This document shows, in pieces, positions 6,355 to 11,938 of a stretch of 11,938 bases of DNA. Under the pieces are notes generated by a model, which saw only the letters and a program-made list of their open reading frames with translations, was not told the DNA's origin and did no database searches. Position 1 is the stretch's first letter. Every line of letters starts with the position of its first letter. A program made the position numbers and the translations under genes. The stretch is from a bacterium (lineage in GTDB: Bacteria > Krumholzibacteriota > Krumholzibacteriia > LZORAL124-64-63). The stretch is from positions 1-11,938 of the forward strand of contig JAUVBS010000023.1 of assembly GCA_030591105.1 (NCBI GenBank), in the 5' to 3' direction.

Positions 6355-7131
6355 TCAGTCGTCGATCCCGCGTGCGTAGGACGCGTAGACCGCGGCCTGG
6401 TCCTGGGGCATCACGATAACTTCCTGGATATTCACGTGGGGCGGTCGCGTGGCGCAGAACAGCACCGTCTCGGCCACATCGGCGGGCTGCAGCGGTGGGA
6501 ACTGCTGGTAGACCGAGTCGGCCCGTTCGTGATCACCGCCGAAGCGCACCAGACTGAACTCGGTCTCGACCATGCCCGGGTCGACCGTCGAGCAGCGGAC
6601 CCGTGTCCCGAGTAAGTCGATACGCAACCCCTGACCGATGGCCGCCACCGCGAATTTGGTCGCGCAGTAGACGCTGCCTCCGGCGTACACCTGATGACCG
6701 GAAATGCTGCCGATATTGATCACGTGGCCACGATCGCGCGCGACCATACCGGGCAGCACGGCGCGGGTGACCCACAGGAGCCCCTTGACGTTGGTGTCGA
6801 TCATCTCTTCCCAGTCCGACGGCGATCCTTCCTGCACTTTTTCGAGGCCGCGGCTCAGGCCGGCGTTGTTGACCAGGATATCGACTTCCGCCCACTCGCC
6901 GGGCAGGCCGGCCACGGCGTCGGTGACCGCCAGGCGGTCGCGTACATCCATCTCGAGTAAGTGGGTCGTCGTGTCGTGCTGTCGTTTTAACTCGGCAGCT
7001 AACTCCCGGAGTCGGTCGGCACGGCGGGCGGCGAGGATCAGGCGTGCGCCCTCACCGGCGAAAGCGATGGCGCAGGCCCGGCCGATGCCGGCACTGGCAC
7101 CGGTGATCAAGACGATCTTTTCGTGCAACAT
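6355..7131 (-). CDS. Short-chain dehydrogenase, YdfG-like (NADP-dependent 3-hydroxy acid/serine dehydrogenase)
   Basis: The 258-residue product is a classical SDR with a Rossmann dinucleotide site TGASAGIG (10-17), a basic pair after strand 2 (AARRADR) favouring NADP(H), NNAG at 88-91, Asn114, and the catalytic Ser142, Tyr155 and Lys159 (YCATK). Beyond the general family, the C-terminal half follows the E. coli YdfG pattern: DPGMVETEFSLVRFGGD, then a tyrosine, LQPADVAETV, PPHVNIQEVIVMPQ. YdfG oxidises L-allo-threonine, serine and 3-hydroxy acids and also reduces malonic semialdehyde. That substrate range is the best guess but unproven. The ATG at 7131 has an AGAGGGA-type ribosome site about 9 bases upstream. 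The stop lies 15 bases from the convergent GreA-fusion stop, with no terminator between. The gene diverges from 7346 across an AT-rich control region. Confidence 0.88.
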   Translation of the reverse strand: MLHEKIVLITGASAGIGRACAIAFAGEGARLILAARRADRLRELAAELKRQHDTTTHLLEMDVRDRLAVTDAVAGLPGEWAEVDILVNNAGLSRGLEKVQEGSPSDWEEMIDTNVKGLLWVTRAVLPGMVARDRGHVINIGSISGHQVYAGGSVYCATKFAVAAIGQGLRIDLLGTRVRCSTVDPGMVETEFSLVRFGGDHERADSVYQQFPPLQPADVAETVLFCATRPPHVNIQEVIVMPQDQAAVYASYARGIDD

Positions 7132-7236
7132 TGGTGGTATCCCTCTCGCGGTAGGCTCGTGGTCATTTCGAGCGGGTCAGCCGCTGTTCTTCCGGCAAGG
7201 CTAGCACACCGGCCCAGCCCAGACAATCCGCCCGTG

Positions 7237-7314
7237 TTGAGACATGTAATCTCAAATTATCATATTATCAGTTGATATTGATCCCATTATATGGGACAAT
7301 ATGATAAGTGGGAA
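7237..7314. promoter_or_regulatory. AT-rich divergent promoter region with nested inverted repeats
   Basis: This short stretch is strikingly AT-rich against its GC-rich surroundings. It holds four dyads: TTGAGA-N7-TCTCAA (7237-7255); TTATCATATT / AATATGATAA, perfect 10-base arms (7257-7266 and 7298-7307); inside that pair TATCA-GT-TGATA (7266-7277); and TCCCAT-TAT-ATGGGA (7282-7296). Plausible promoters face both ways. On the plus strand TTGATC (7278-7283), 16 bases, then TATGAT (7300-7305) would drive 7346. On the minus strand TTCCCA (7309-7314), 17 bases, then a perfect TATAAT (7286-7291) would drive the dehydrogenase. The dyads overlap both promoters, as operators do. The rest of the 214-base gap (7132-7345) shows nothing else. 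Confidence 0.55.
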
Positions 7315-7345
7315 TGCTCACCTTCTCGATCAGAAGAGGGCTGAT

Positions 7346-7807
7346 ATGTGGACGGTCGTCCCGCGTCTGACTGCCACCGCCGTGGTTCTCGCCCTGGCCG
7401 CCCCAGCAGGGGCCGGCCCCGCGGCAGGCAGTCAACCTACCAACGGCGAGGACACCTCCCGCTCCGGTCGCCGGGTTCCGGCGGCACACCTGGCGGCGGC
7501 CGACGCGCAGGTGCGTCCGGCCGCCCAGGTCTCGTGGACTTCCCCGATCCTCACACCGATGGCCCGTGAGGTCAAGGCGGTGGTGGACTCCACTTCGTCC
7601 CTGTTGGACAGCCTCCAATGCGAGTTGACGGCGGCGGCCGCCGAGCAGGCGTACGACCTCCGCGCCGAGATCGCCCGGGTCTTGGCCGCCGCCGACCTAA
7701 GAATCCTGCAGATCCAGTGCAAGCACGCCCGGAGTCAGGGCCGCGCGGCTCTCGCACGCCAGATCGAGTTGGCCATCGCCCGGTGCGAACAGATCAAACG
7801 CCGGTAG
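7346..7807 (+). CDS. Small secreted alpha-helical protein, function unknown
   Basis: I do not recognise this 153-residue protein. It starts with a signal peptide (WTVVPRLTATAVVLALAAP, cleavage likely after AGA or AAG near residues 23-28). A low-complexity, Pro/Ala/Arg-rich linker runs to about residue 70. A strongly helical C-terminal part (about 71-153; EVKAVVDSTSSLLDSLQCEL, AYDLRAEIARVLAAADLRI, ALARQIELAIARCEQIKRR) has heptad-like spacing suggesting a helical hairpin or coiled coil. Cys92, Cys125 and Cys147 are all in this part, so at least one would be unpaired within a monomer. ATG 7346 is chosen over the in-frame ATG 7301 because GAGGG (7336-7340) lies five bases upstream and the signal peptide begins there. 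The 7301 ATG also overlaps the likely -10 box. Location would be periplasmic or extracellular. Confidence 0.65.
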   Translation: MWTVVPRLTATAVVLALAAPAGAGPAAGSQPTNGEDTSRSGRRVPAAHLAAADAQVRPAAQVSWTSPILTPMAREVKAVVDSTSSLLDSLQCELTAAAAEQAYDLRAEIARVLAAADLRILQIQCKHARSQGRAALARQIELAIARCEQIKRR

Positions 7808-7966
7808 TCCCGATACGCCGATTCTAGCCCTTGCCGATCCTCACGACCGCGCACTTGGCGCGGCGACCGTCGAAGTTCTCTGTAATCAATGCCGCCGATA
7901 CGACACTCACCGACGTGAACGTTGAGAGCAACGCTTCCTCCGGGGAGCATCGACATAGATCGAAAC

Positions 7967-7972
7967 GAGGAG
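7967..7972 (+). promoter_or_regulatory. Ribosome binding site for the four-helix membrane protein
   Basis: GAGGAG lies seven bases before the ATG at 7980, a near-ideal Shine-Dalgarno that fixes this start. The remainder of the 172-base gap 7808-7979 contains no gene, no strong hairpin and no convincing promoter that I can see. Confidence 0.75.
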
Positions 7973-7979
7973 TGGAACC

Positions 7980-8441
7980 ATGAACACCCAGAATATCAGG
8001 AACGGAGTGATCGGTGGTTTGGTCGGGGGAATGGTCTTTGGCATGATGATGGCGATGATGGGGATGCTACCGATGGTTGGCAAGCTGGTGGGCGTGCCCA
8101 ACGCGTTGGCAGGATGGGTGGTCCATCTCGGGATCAGCGCGGCCATCGGTGCATCCTTCGCCGTGATTTTCGGCCGGTCGGTGATCAGCATCGGCGGCGG
8201 GCTGGTACGCGGAGCACTGTACGGGAGCGTCTGGTGGGTGCTCGGTCCTCTGACCCTGATGCCGCTGATGCTCGGCATGGGTTTGGGCGCTAACTGGAAC
8301 CTCGCCGCGGCGACGAATTTCCTGCCCAGTTTGATGGGCCACATGATTTTCGGAGCCGTACTCGGGGCCTCCTACGCCCGGCTGGCTCTCGGCGGCGGGC
8401 GTCGGCAGAGTGTGGCGACGAGTACGAGTCGCGTCGTGTGA
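7980..8441 (+). CDS. Conserved four-helix integral membrane protein, function unknown
   Basis: The 153-residue product has about four membrane spans: residues 9-34 (GVIGGLVGGMVFGMMMAMMG), 43-66 (LAGWVVHLGISAAIGASFAVIF), 71-100 (WWVLGPLTLMPLMLG at its end) and 115-137 (LMGHMIFGAVLGASYARL). The C-terminus is polar and probably disordered. It is rich in Met and Gly, with small-residue packing motifs (GGLVGG, GAVLGA) typical of tightly packed helices. His49 and His121 sit inside spans 2 and 4 in similar settings (WVVHLGIS and GHMIFGAVLG). Together with the symmetrical spacing this suggests an internal duplication of two-helix units. It resembles uncharacterised small membrane proteins of similar layout seen in other bacteria, but I cannot name a family with certainty and no transport or enzymatic role can be read. 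It is a single-gene unit with its own terminator. Confidence 0.75.
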   Translation: MNTQNIRNGVIGGLVGGMVFGMMMAMMGMLPMVGKLVGVPNALAGWVVHLGISAAIGASFAVIFGRSVISIGGGLVRGALYGSVWWVLGPLTLMPLMLGMGLGANWNLAAATNFLPSLMGHMIFGAVLGASYARLALGGGRRQSVATSTSRVV

Positions 8442-8506
8442 TCGCGGCAGGCGTGGACCGCATCTGGTGACCGCCACCGCGTATTGACCATGGCCACCGC
8501 TTCCTA

Positions 8507-8546
8507 ATCGCGTCTTGCCCGTTCCCGGGCGAGGCGCGATCTTTTA
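8507..8546 (+). terminator. Rho-independent terminator after the membrane-protein gene
   Basis: A 15-base-pair stem (8507-8521 with 8526-8540) closes a TTCC loop. Thirteen pairs are Watson-Crick and two (8513/8534, 8516/8531) are G-U wobbles on the plus-strand RNA. It is followed directly by CTTTTAT. On the minus strand the wobbles become C-A mismatches and no T tract follows, so it acts in the plus direction. It lies about 65 bases after the stop at 8441. Confidence 0.88.
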
Positions 8547-8558
8547 TGCTCGAACACC

Positions 8559-8578
8559 GACCGGCAACCCGGCCGGTC
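8559..8578 (+). other. Hairpin in the leader of the lipoprotein gene
   Basis: GACCGGC (8559-8565) and GCCGGTC (8572-8578) form a perfect seven-pair GC-rich stem with a six-base loop. It lies between the upstream terminator and the GTG at 8615. No T tract follows, so it is not a terminator; it may stabilise the mRNA leader or be incidental. Confidence 0.35.
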
Positions 8579-8614
8579 CGACATCTACACAGTCGAGACC
8601 AAGGATGTTTAGCG

Positions 8615-9424
8615 GTGAAAACGATCTATACGAGGGCAATCGGGATTCTCGTGGTCGGAGTGCTGACTGGGCTGACGTCGGGTTGCGGCGAACAGGTCGA
8701 GTACGAGGGGCAGCTGCAGAGCGAGGCAGAGGCGCACACCGAAGGCGCCGAAGCCGCGGCGGCCGCCGCGGCCACACCGGCGGCCGGCCCTGCCGGAGTC
8801 TTTTCCGGCGTCGTGACCGAGACCATGAACGCGGGCAGCTACACCTACGTGCTGGTCGATACCGATGCCGGACAGCGCTGGGCTGCGGGCAGCGAGATGA
8901 GCGTGAATGTCGGCGACCGCGTCACCATCGCTGACGCAATCCTGATGCGCGACTTCGCCAGCAGCAGTCTCGACCGTACCTTCGACGAGATCTGGTTCGC
9001 ACAGACGATCCATGTCGGCGATGCTCCGGCGCCGGCCGCCACCGGCGGCGGATTCGATCAAAGCAGGGGTATCGGTTCGGCACACGTGGGTGTGGATCAG
9101 GAGATCGTCGTCGATATCGTGGTACCGGCCGGCGGTCGCACCGTCGCCGCGCTCTACGCGGAGAAGGAATCCCTCGCGGGTCACGAAGTCGTGGTGCGCG
9201 GGCAAGTGGTCAAGTACACGGCCGAGGTGATGGGGTCGAATTGGCTGCACATTCAGGACGGCAGCGGCGAGGGCGAGACCGCAGATCTGACGGTGACCAC
9301 CGCGGCGCAGGTGGAGGTCGGTGACGTGGTTGTGGTTCGCGGCAAGCTCGCCATCGACCGCGACTTCGGCTATGGGTACCGTTATGCACTATTGATCGAG
9401 GATGCCGAGGTGACCGTGGAGTAG
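8615..9424 (+). CDS. Lipoprotein with two OB-fold-like domains (NrfJ-like domain first)
   Basis: The 269-residue product begins with a lipoprotein signal: hydrophobic AIGILVVGVLTGL, then lipobox TSGC, with acylation at Cys24. The start is GTG 8615, with AAGGA (8601-8605) nine bases upstream; the longer reading from ATG 8546 would start inside the terminator tail. After an Ala/Glu-rich linker (about 25-60), domain 1 (about 61-135) reads GVVTETMNAGSYTYVLVDT, RWAAG, VNVGDRVTI and LDRTFDEIWF. That is the pattern of the small OB-fold proteins exemplified by NrfJ of nitrite-reduction clusters. Domain 2 (about 170-268) reads VAALYAEKESLAGHEVVVRGQVV, SNWLHIQDGSG, DLTVTT, VEVGDVVVVRGKLAIDRDFGYGYRYALLIEDAEV, a second bacterial periplasmic OB-fold type. 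Neither domain has a known enzymatic activity, and no nitrite genes are nearby. It forms an operon with the SGNH hydrolase, three bases downstream. Confidence 0.8.
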   Translation: MKTIYTRAIGILVVGVLTGLTSGCGEQVEYEGQLQSEAEAHTEGAEAAAAAAATPAAGPAGVFSGVVTETMNAGSYTYVLVDTDAGQRWAAGSEMSVNVGDRVTIADAILMRDFASSSLDRTFDEIWFAQTIHVGDAPAPAATGGGFDQSRGIGSAHVGVDQEIVVDIVVPAGGRTVAALYAEKESLAGHEVVVRGQVVKYTAEVMGSNWLHIQDGSGEGETADLTVTTAAQVEVGDVVVVRGKLAIDRDFGYGYRYALLIEDAEVTVE

Positions 9425-9427
9425 CCG

Positions 9428-10858
9428 ATGCGACGTGCCATTCTGATTCTGGTCGGCGTCGTGTTGGCGTTGATCTTGGCCGAGCTGCTACTGCGCTTGA
9501 CCGGATTCGGTCTGGTTTCACCCCGGCTGCAGTTCGACGTCAATACCCGCTCTGGTCTCGAACAGGGGGCGATCGTCGCCGATCGCGAGCTGTTCTGGCG
9601 TCAGGCCGACGGGACTGTTACCGGTCTCGATCGTGCTTTGAAGATGGTCCACCCCGACGATCCCGTGCCCCCGCACAGCCAACGACTGCGCATCGTCGTG
9701 CTGGGCGACTCGTGTACGCGGCTGTTCGGCAACGGCTTACCGTACTCCGCCCTGCTCGAGCAACAGCTCGGTCCCGATCGCGTCGAGGTGTACAACGCCA
9801 GTCTGCCTGGCTACACCTCGCACCAGGGGTTGGCCTGGCTACGCAAACAACTGCTCGCCTTTCGCCCCGACCTGGTGGTGGTCTACTTCGGCTGGAATGA
9901 TCACTGGCGTACCACCGGCCTGACCGACCGCCAGTACGCCGCGTCCCTGAAACCGGGCAGCCTCCGTTTGTTGCATCTCTTGCGCGGTCCGGCCCACCCG
10001 CCGCCGCTGCGCGTGGCGGTATCCGAATACGCCGAAAATCTCCGCCAGATCGCCGGCGAAGCGGCCGCGTCCGGAGCGAAGAGCTTGTTTGTCCTGGCGC
10101 CCTTTCACTTCACGCAGGAAAACGTCGCGCGGCTACTCGAGAATCACTTTATCGGCGGCGGTGACGACGTGCTGCGGCTGCACCGGCAGTACCTGCGGAC
10201 AGCCCGTGGCGCAGCCACCGCCACCGGCAGCGAGGTGTGCGACGCAGCGGCGGTATTCGCGTACGTCGATCGGCCGCGGCAACTGCTGCAGCGCGATGGG
10301 ATTCACCTGACCGACACCGGGCACGACGCACTCGCGGTGACCCTCGCCGATCTGATCGTCCGGAAATATCTGGGTGGGGCGGTGCCGACTGCAGACAGGA
10401 CTGCGCCCAACGCCTTGACGGCGGTACCGGCCCTGGCGGCCGTCGCCCGGCACGAGGCGGCTCAGGGAAAGTGGGCCGAAGCGGTCGTGACGCACCGCCG
10501 TGCGGTCGCCGCGGCACCGGCGGCGCTCGGCCCTCGTCTCGGTCTGGCTTGGCTATTGGCGACTTGCCCGGTTGATAGCGTGCGCGACGGCACCGAGGCT
10601 CTGGCGTTGCTGAAGCCGGTGGCCGATCCGGAGTCGAAACTGGTCCAGTACTTCGATGTCGCCGCGGCCGCCTCGGCCGAGGCGGGCCAGTTTGGTCAGG
10701 CCGTGGTCCAAGCGGACCGGGCGCTGGAACTGGCCGCCATGGGCCGTGCCGACGCTGCTGCAGATTCGCCGTTACTGCGCGAATTACGAACCCGCCGGTT
10801 GCTGTACGAGTCCGGTCGGCCCTACCGTCTCCCTGGCACCCCCGCCGACGGCCAATAG
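9428..10858 (+). CDS. Membrane-anchored SGNH/GDSL hydrolase with C-terminal TPR-like tail
   Basis: The 476-residue product has an N-terminal signal anchor (residues 4-22, ILILVGVVLALILAELLL). The SGNH domain (about 85-315) has all four blocks: GDSC with nucleophile Ser95, NASLPGYT with oxyanion Gly128, GWND with Asn157, and DGIH with Asp290 and His293. Such proteins hydrolyse or transfer ester-linked acyl groups on sugars, cell-wall polymers or lipids; the substrate cannot be read. Residues about 334-470 are helical, with repeat-like elements (AAQGKWAEAVVTHRRAVAAAP; AEAGQFGQAVVQADRALELA). They end with the LAWLLATCP...RDGTEAL...YESGRPYR pattern that often closes TPR arrays. Active-site orientation suggests the catalytic domain is outside the cytoplasm. 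The ATG at 9428 lies three bases after the lipoprotein stop, and its GGAG (9418-9421) is inside that gene, so translation is probably coupled. Confidence 0.85.
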   Translation: MRRAILILVGVVLALILAELLLRLTGFGLVSPRLQFDVNTRSGLEQGAIVADRELFWRQADGTVTGLDRALKMVHPDDPVPPHSQRLRIVVLGDSCTRLFGNGLPYSALLEQQLGPDRVEVYNASLPGYTSHQGLAWLRKQLLAFRPDLVVVYFGWNDHWRTTGLTDRQYAASLKPGSLRLLHLLRGPAHPPPLRVAVSEYAENLRQIAGEAAASGAKSLFVLAPFHFTQENVARLLENHFIGGGDDVLRLHRQYLRTARGAATATGSEVCDAAAVFAYVDRPRQLLQRDGIHLTDTGHDALAVTLADLIVRKYLGGAVPTADRTAPNALTAVPALAAVARHEAAQGKWAEAVVTHRRAVAAAPAALGPRLGLAWLLATCPVDSVRDGTEALALLKPVADPESKLVQYFDVAAAASAEAGQFGQAVVQADRALELAAMGRADAAADSPLLRELRTRRLLYESGRPYRLPGTPADGQ

Positions 10859-10876
10859 CCGTCCGATTTCCACGGC

Positions 10877-10912
10877 ACCCAAGCCACCCAAGTTACCCAA
10901 GTCACCCAAGCC
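10877..10912. repeat. Four-copy 9-base tandem repeat between convergent genes
   Basis: The unit ACCCAAGYY occurs four times without gaps (10877-10885, 10886-10894, 10895-10903, 10904-10912). Only the last two bases vary (CC, TT, TC, CC). It fills most of the 59-base gap between the SGNH stop and the peptidase stop. No hairpin or terminator is visible there. It is too short and spacerless to be CRISPR, and is probably a small minisatellite arising from replication slippage. Confidence 0.85.
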
Positions 10913-10917
10913 ACGAC

Positions 10918-11938
10918 TTACTCGATCCATCGCTGTAACCAGCCCATCACCTCTTCGTGCCACTGGATCGAATTCTGCGGTTGGAGCACCCAGTGGTTCT
11001 CGTCCGGGTAGTAGAGCAGCCGTGCCGGGACGCCGGTGCGGCGCAGGGCGGTAAATACGCTCAGGCCCTGGGTATCGACCACGCGGTAATCGAGGGCTCC
11101 GTGGACCACCAGTGTCGGTACATGCCAGTTGGCGACGTGATCGATCGGATTGTGCTCGCCGTATTTGCTGCCCGGATCATACGGTCGGCCGCCGTGCTCC
11201 CACTCCGGAAACCAGAGCTCCTCGGTATCGTAGTAGGCCATCGTTTCGTCGAGATTGCCGTCGTGGGTGACGAATGCCTTGAATTTGTCCGCGAACGGCT
11301 GGCCGTGCAGCCAGTTGATCATGTAGGCGCCGTAGCTTGCGCCCGCCGCCACGACCCGATCACCGTCCATCCAATCGTACCGCTCGAGTGCCGCGGCGAG
11401 ACCCTTTTCGAGATCTTCGAGCGGACGGTCTCCCCAGTGGCCGCTGATGGCGTCGGTGAACTCCTGGCCGTAGCCCGTCGAGCCGTGGAAATCGACCGCC
11501 ACGGTGGTGAACCCCGCCCCGACGTACGCCTGCGGGTTCCAGCGGTAGTGGAAGTCGTTGCCGAAGCTGCCCTGCGGTCCGCCGTGTACCAGGAAGACCA
11601 CCGGCCACGTCTTGCCGCCGGGATTCGCTGCCGATCGTGCCACCATCGGTTCGAAGTCGTACGGCTTGACCACGTAGGCGTAGACCGTCTCGCCGTTCCA
11701 GCCGGTGAAGGTGAATTGCTCCGGCTCGCCCATGAGTGTGCGGGCTAACTGCGGACCGTTGAGATCGGTAATCTGCTGGAGATCCTTGCCGTTGGTCTTG
11801 ATCGTATACAACTCGGTGGGCGACTGGAGGTGTTGCCGGCCAAACAGCAGGCGTTTCTTCAGCGGCTGCACGGCCGAGACGCGGCCGTCGCGGTGGATCA
11901 ACTCGGTCTTGCCTTTGCGGACATCAATCTTGAAAAGC
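10918..11938 (-). CDS. S9 family peptidase (prolyl oligopeptidase/acylaminoacyl-peptidase type), C-terminal part
   Basis: The frame is open to the window edge on the minus strand, so the N-terminus (normally a beta-propeller) is missing; 339 residues are visible. The early part (LFKIDVRKGKTELIHRDGRV, then PTELYTIKTNGKDLQQITDLN) looks like propeller blades. The alpha/beta-hydrolase domain follows: oxyanion region FLVHGGPQGSFGNDFHYRWNP, DFHGSTGYGQEF, nucleophile in GASYGAYM (Ser codon 11335-11337), Asp in HGALDYRV (11089-11091) and His in DENHWV (10993-10995). The complete triad indicates an active serine peptidase that releases dipeptides or acyl-amino acids from short peptides. Bacterial relatives with this exact NPxxHV/ENHWVL pattern are often exported dipeptidyl-aminopeptidase-like enzymes of about 650-700 residues. 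Signal peptide and length cannot be judged here. It converges on the SGNH gene across the 9-base repeats. Confidence 0.92.
   Translation of the reverse strand, partial: LFKIDVRKGKTELIHRDGRVSAVQPLKKRLLFGRQHLQSPTELYTIKTNGKDLQQITDLNGPQLARTLMGEPEQFTFTGWNGETVYAYVVKPYDFEPMVARSAANPGGKTWPVVFLVHGGPQGSFGNDFHYRWNPQAYVGAGFTTVAVDFHGSTGYGQEFTDAISGHWGDRPLEDLEKGLAAALERYDWMDGDRVVAAGASYGAYMINWLHGQPFADKFKAFVTHDGNLDETMAYYDTEELWFPEWEHGGRPYDPGSKYGEHNPIDHVANWHVPTLVVHGALDYRVVDTQGLSVFTALRRTGVPARLLYYPDENHWVLQPQNSIQWHEEVMGWLQRWIE

Noticed and set aside
8546..8614. Longer lipoprotein start at ATG 8546
   Set aside because: It lies in the terminator's T-rich tail, has no ribosome site, and would place 23 residues ahead of the signal peptide. 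GTG 8615 is well placed.
10877..10912. CRISPR or telomere-like repeat array
   Set aside because: Units are 9 bases with no spacers and only four copies, so it is a simple tandem repeat.
10957..11748. 263-residue plus-strand open frame opposite the S9 peptidase
   Set aside because: The opposite strand encodes an intact catalytic triad and family motifs; this frame shows none.

Overview
The window is a bacterial chromosomal segment, clearly GC-rich by eye, with ordinary single-copy genes on both strands and no sign of phage, plasmid, transposon, CRISPR array, tRNA or rRNA. The best lineage clue is the secreted protein at 3291-3941. It carries the NYPNPFNP / GLY / KMxxLK signature of the type IX-secretion-type (FlgD-like) C-terminal domain, which is typical of the Fibrobacteres-Chlorobi-Bacteroidetes (FCB) superphylum and related candidate phyla. 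A high-GC FCB-related uncultured lineage is my inference; no marker in the window settles the phylum.

Left part (1-3290): the end of a sensor histidine kinase overlaps, tail to tail, a class III-type sirtuin on the minus strand. Then come a small outer-membrane beta-barrel protein (+) and, convergent with it, endonuclease IV (-). Middle (3205-6339): a sigma-54-like promoter precedes the short secreted protein, which ends in a strong intrinsic terminator. A 745-residue protein follows, consisting of a long helical N-terminal region fused to a complete GreA-type transcript-cleavage module. Right part (6340-11938): a YdfG-like short-chain dehydrogenase (-) diverges from a small secreted helical protein (+) across an AT-rich island of nested palindromes. 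Next come a four-helix membrane protein with a clear intrinsic terminator, then a two-gene unit encoding a double-OB-fold lipoprotein and a membrane-anchored SGNH hydrolase with a C-terminal TPR-like tail. Last is the 3' part of an S9 prolyl-oligopeptidase family gene (-) that runs off the window.

The genes do not form one pathway. The only tight operon is lipoprotein plus SGNH hydrolase (3-base gap). Several envelope proteins occur (beta-barrel, secreted sorting-domain protein, secreted helical protein, membrane protein, lipoprotein, anchored hydrolase) alongside housekeeping repair, transcription and metabolic genes. I see no convincing novel defence or mobile system. The most interesting items are the GreA fusion, the AT-rich palindromic divergent promoter, the sigma-54-like site, and the lipoprotein/SGNH-TPR pair.
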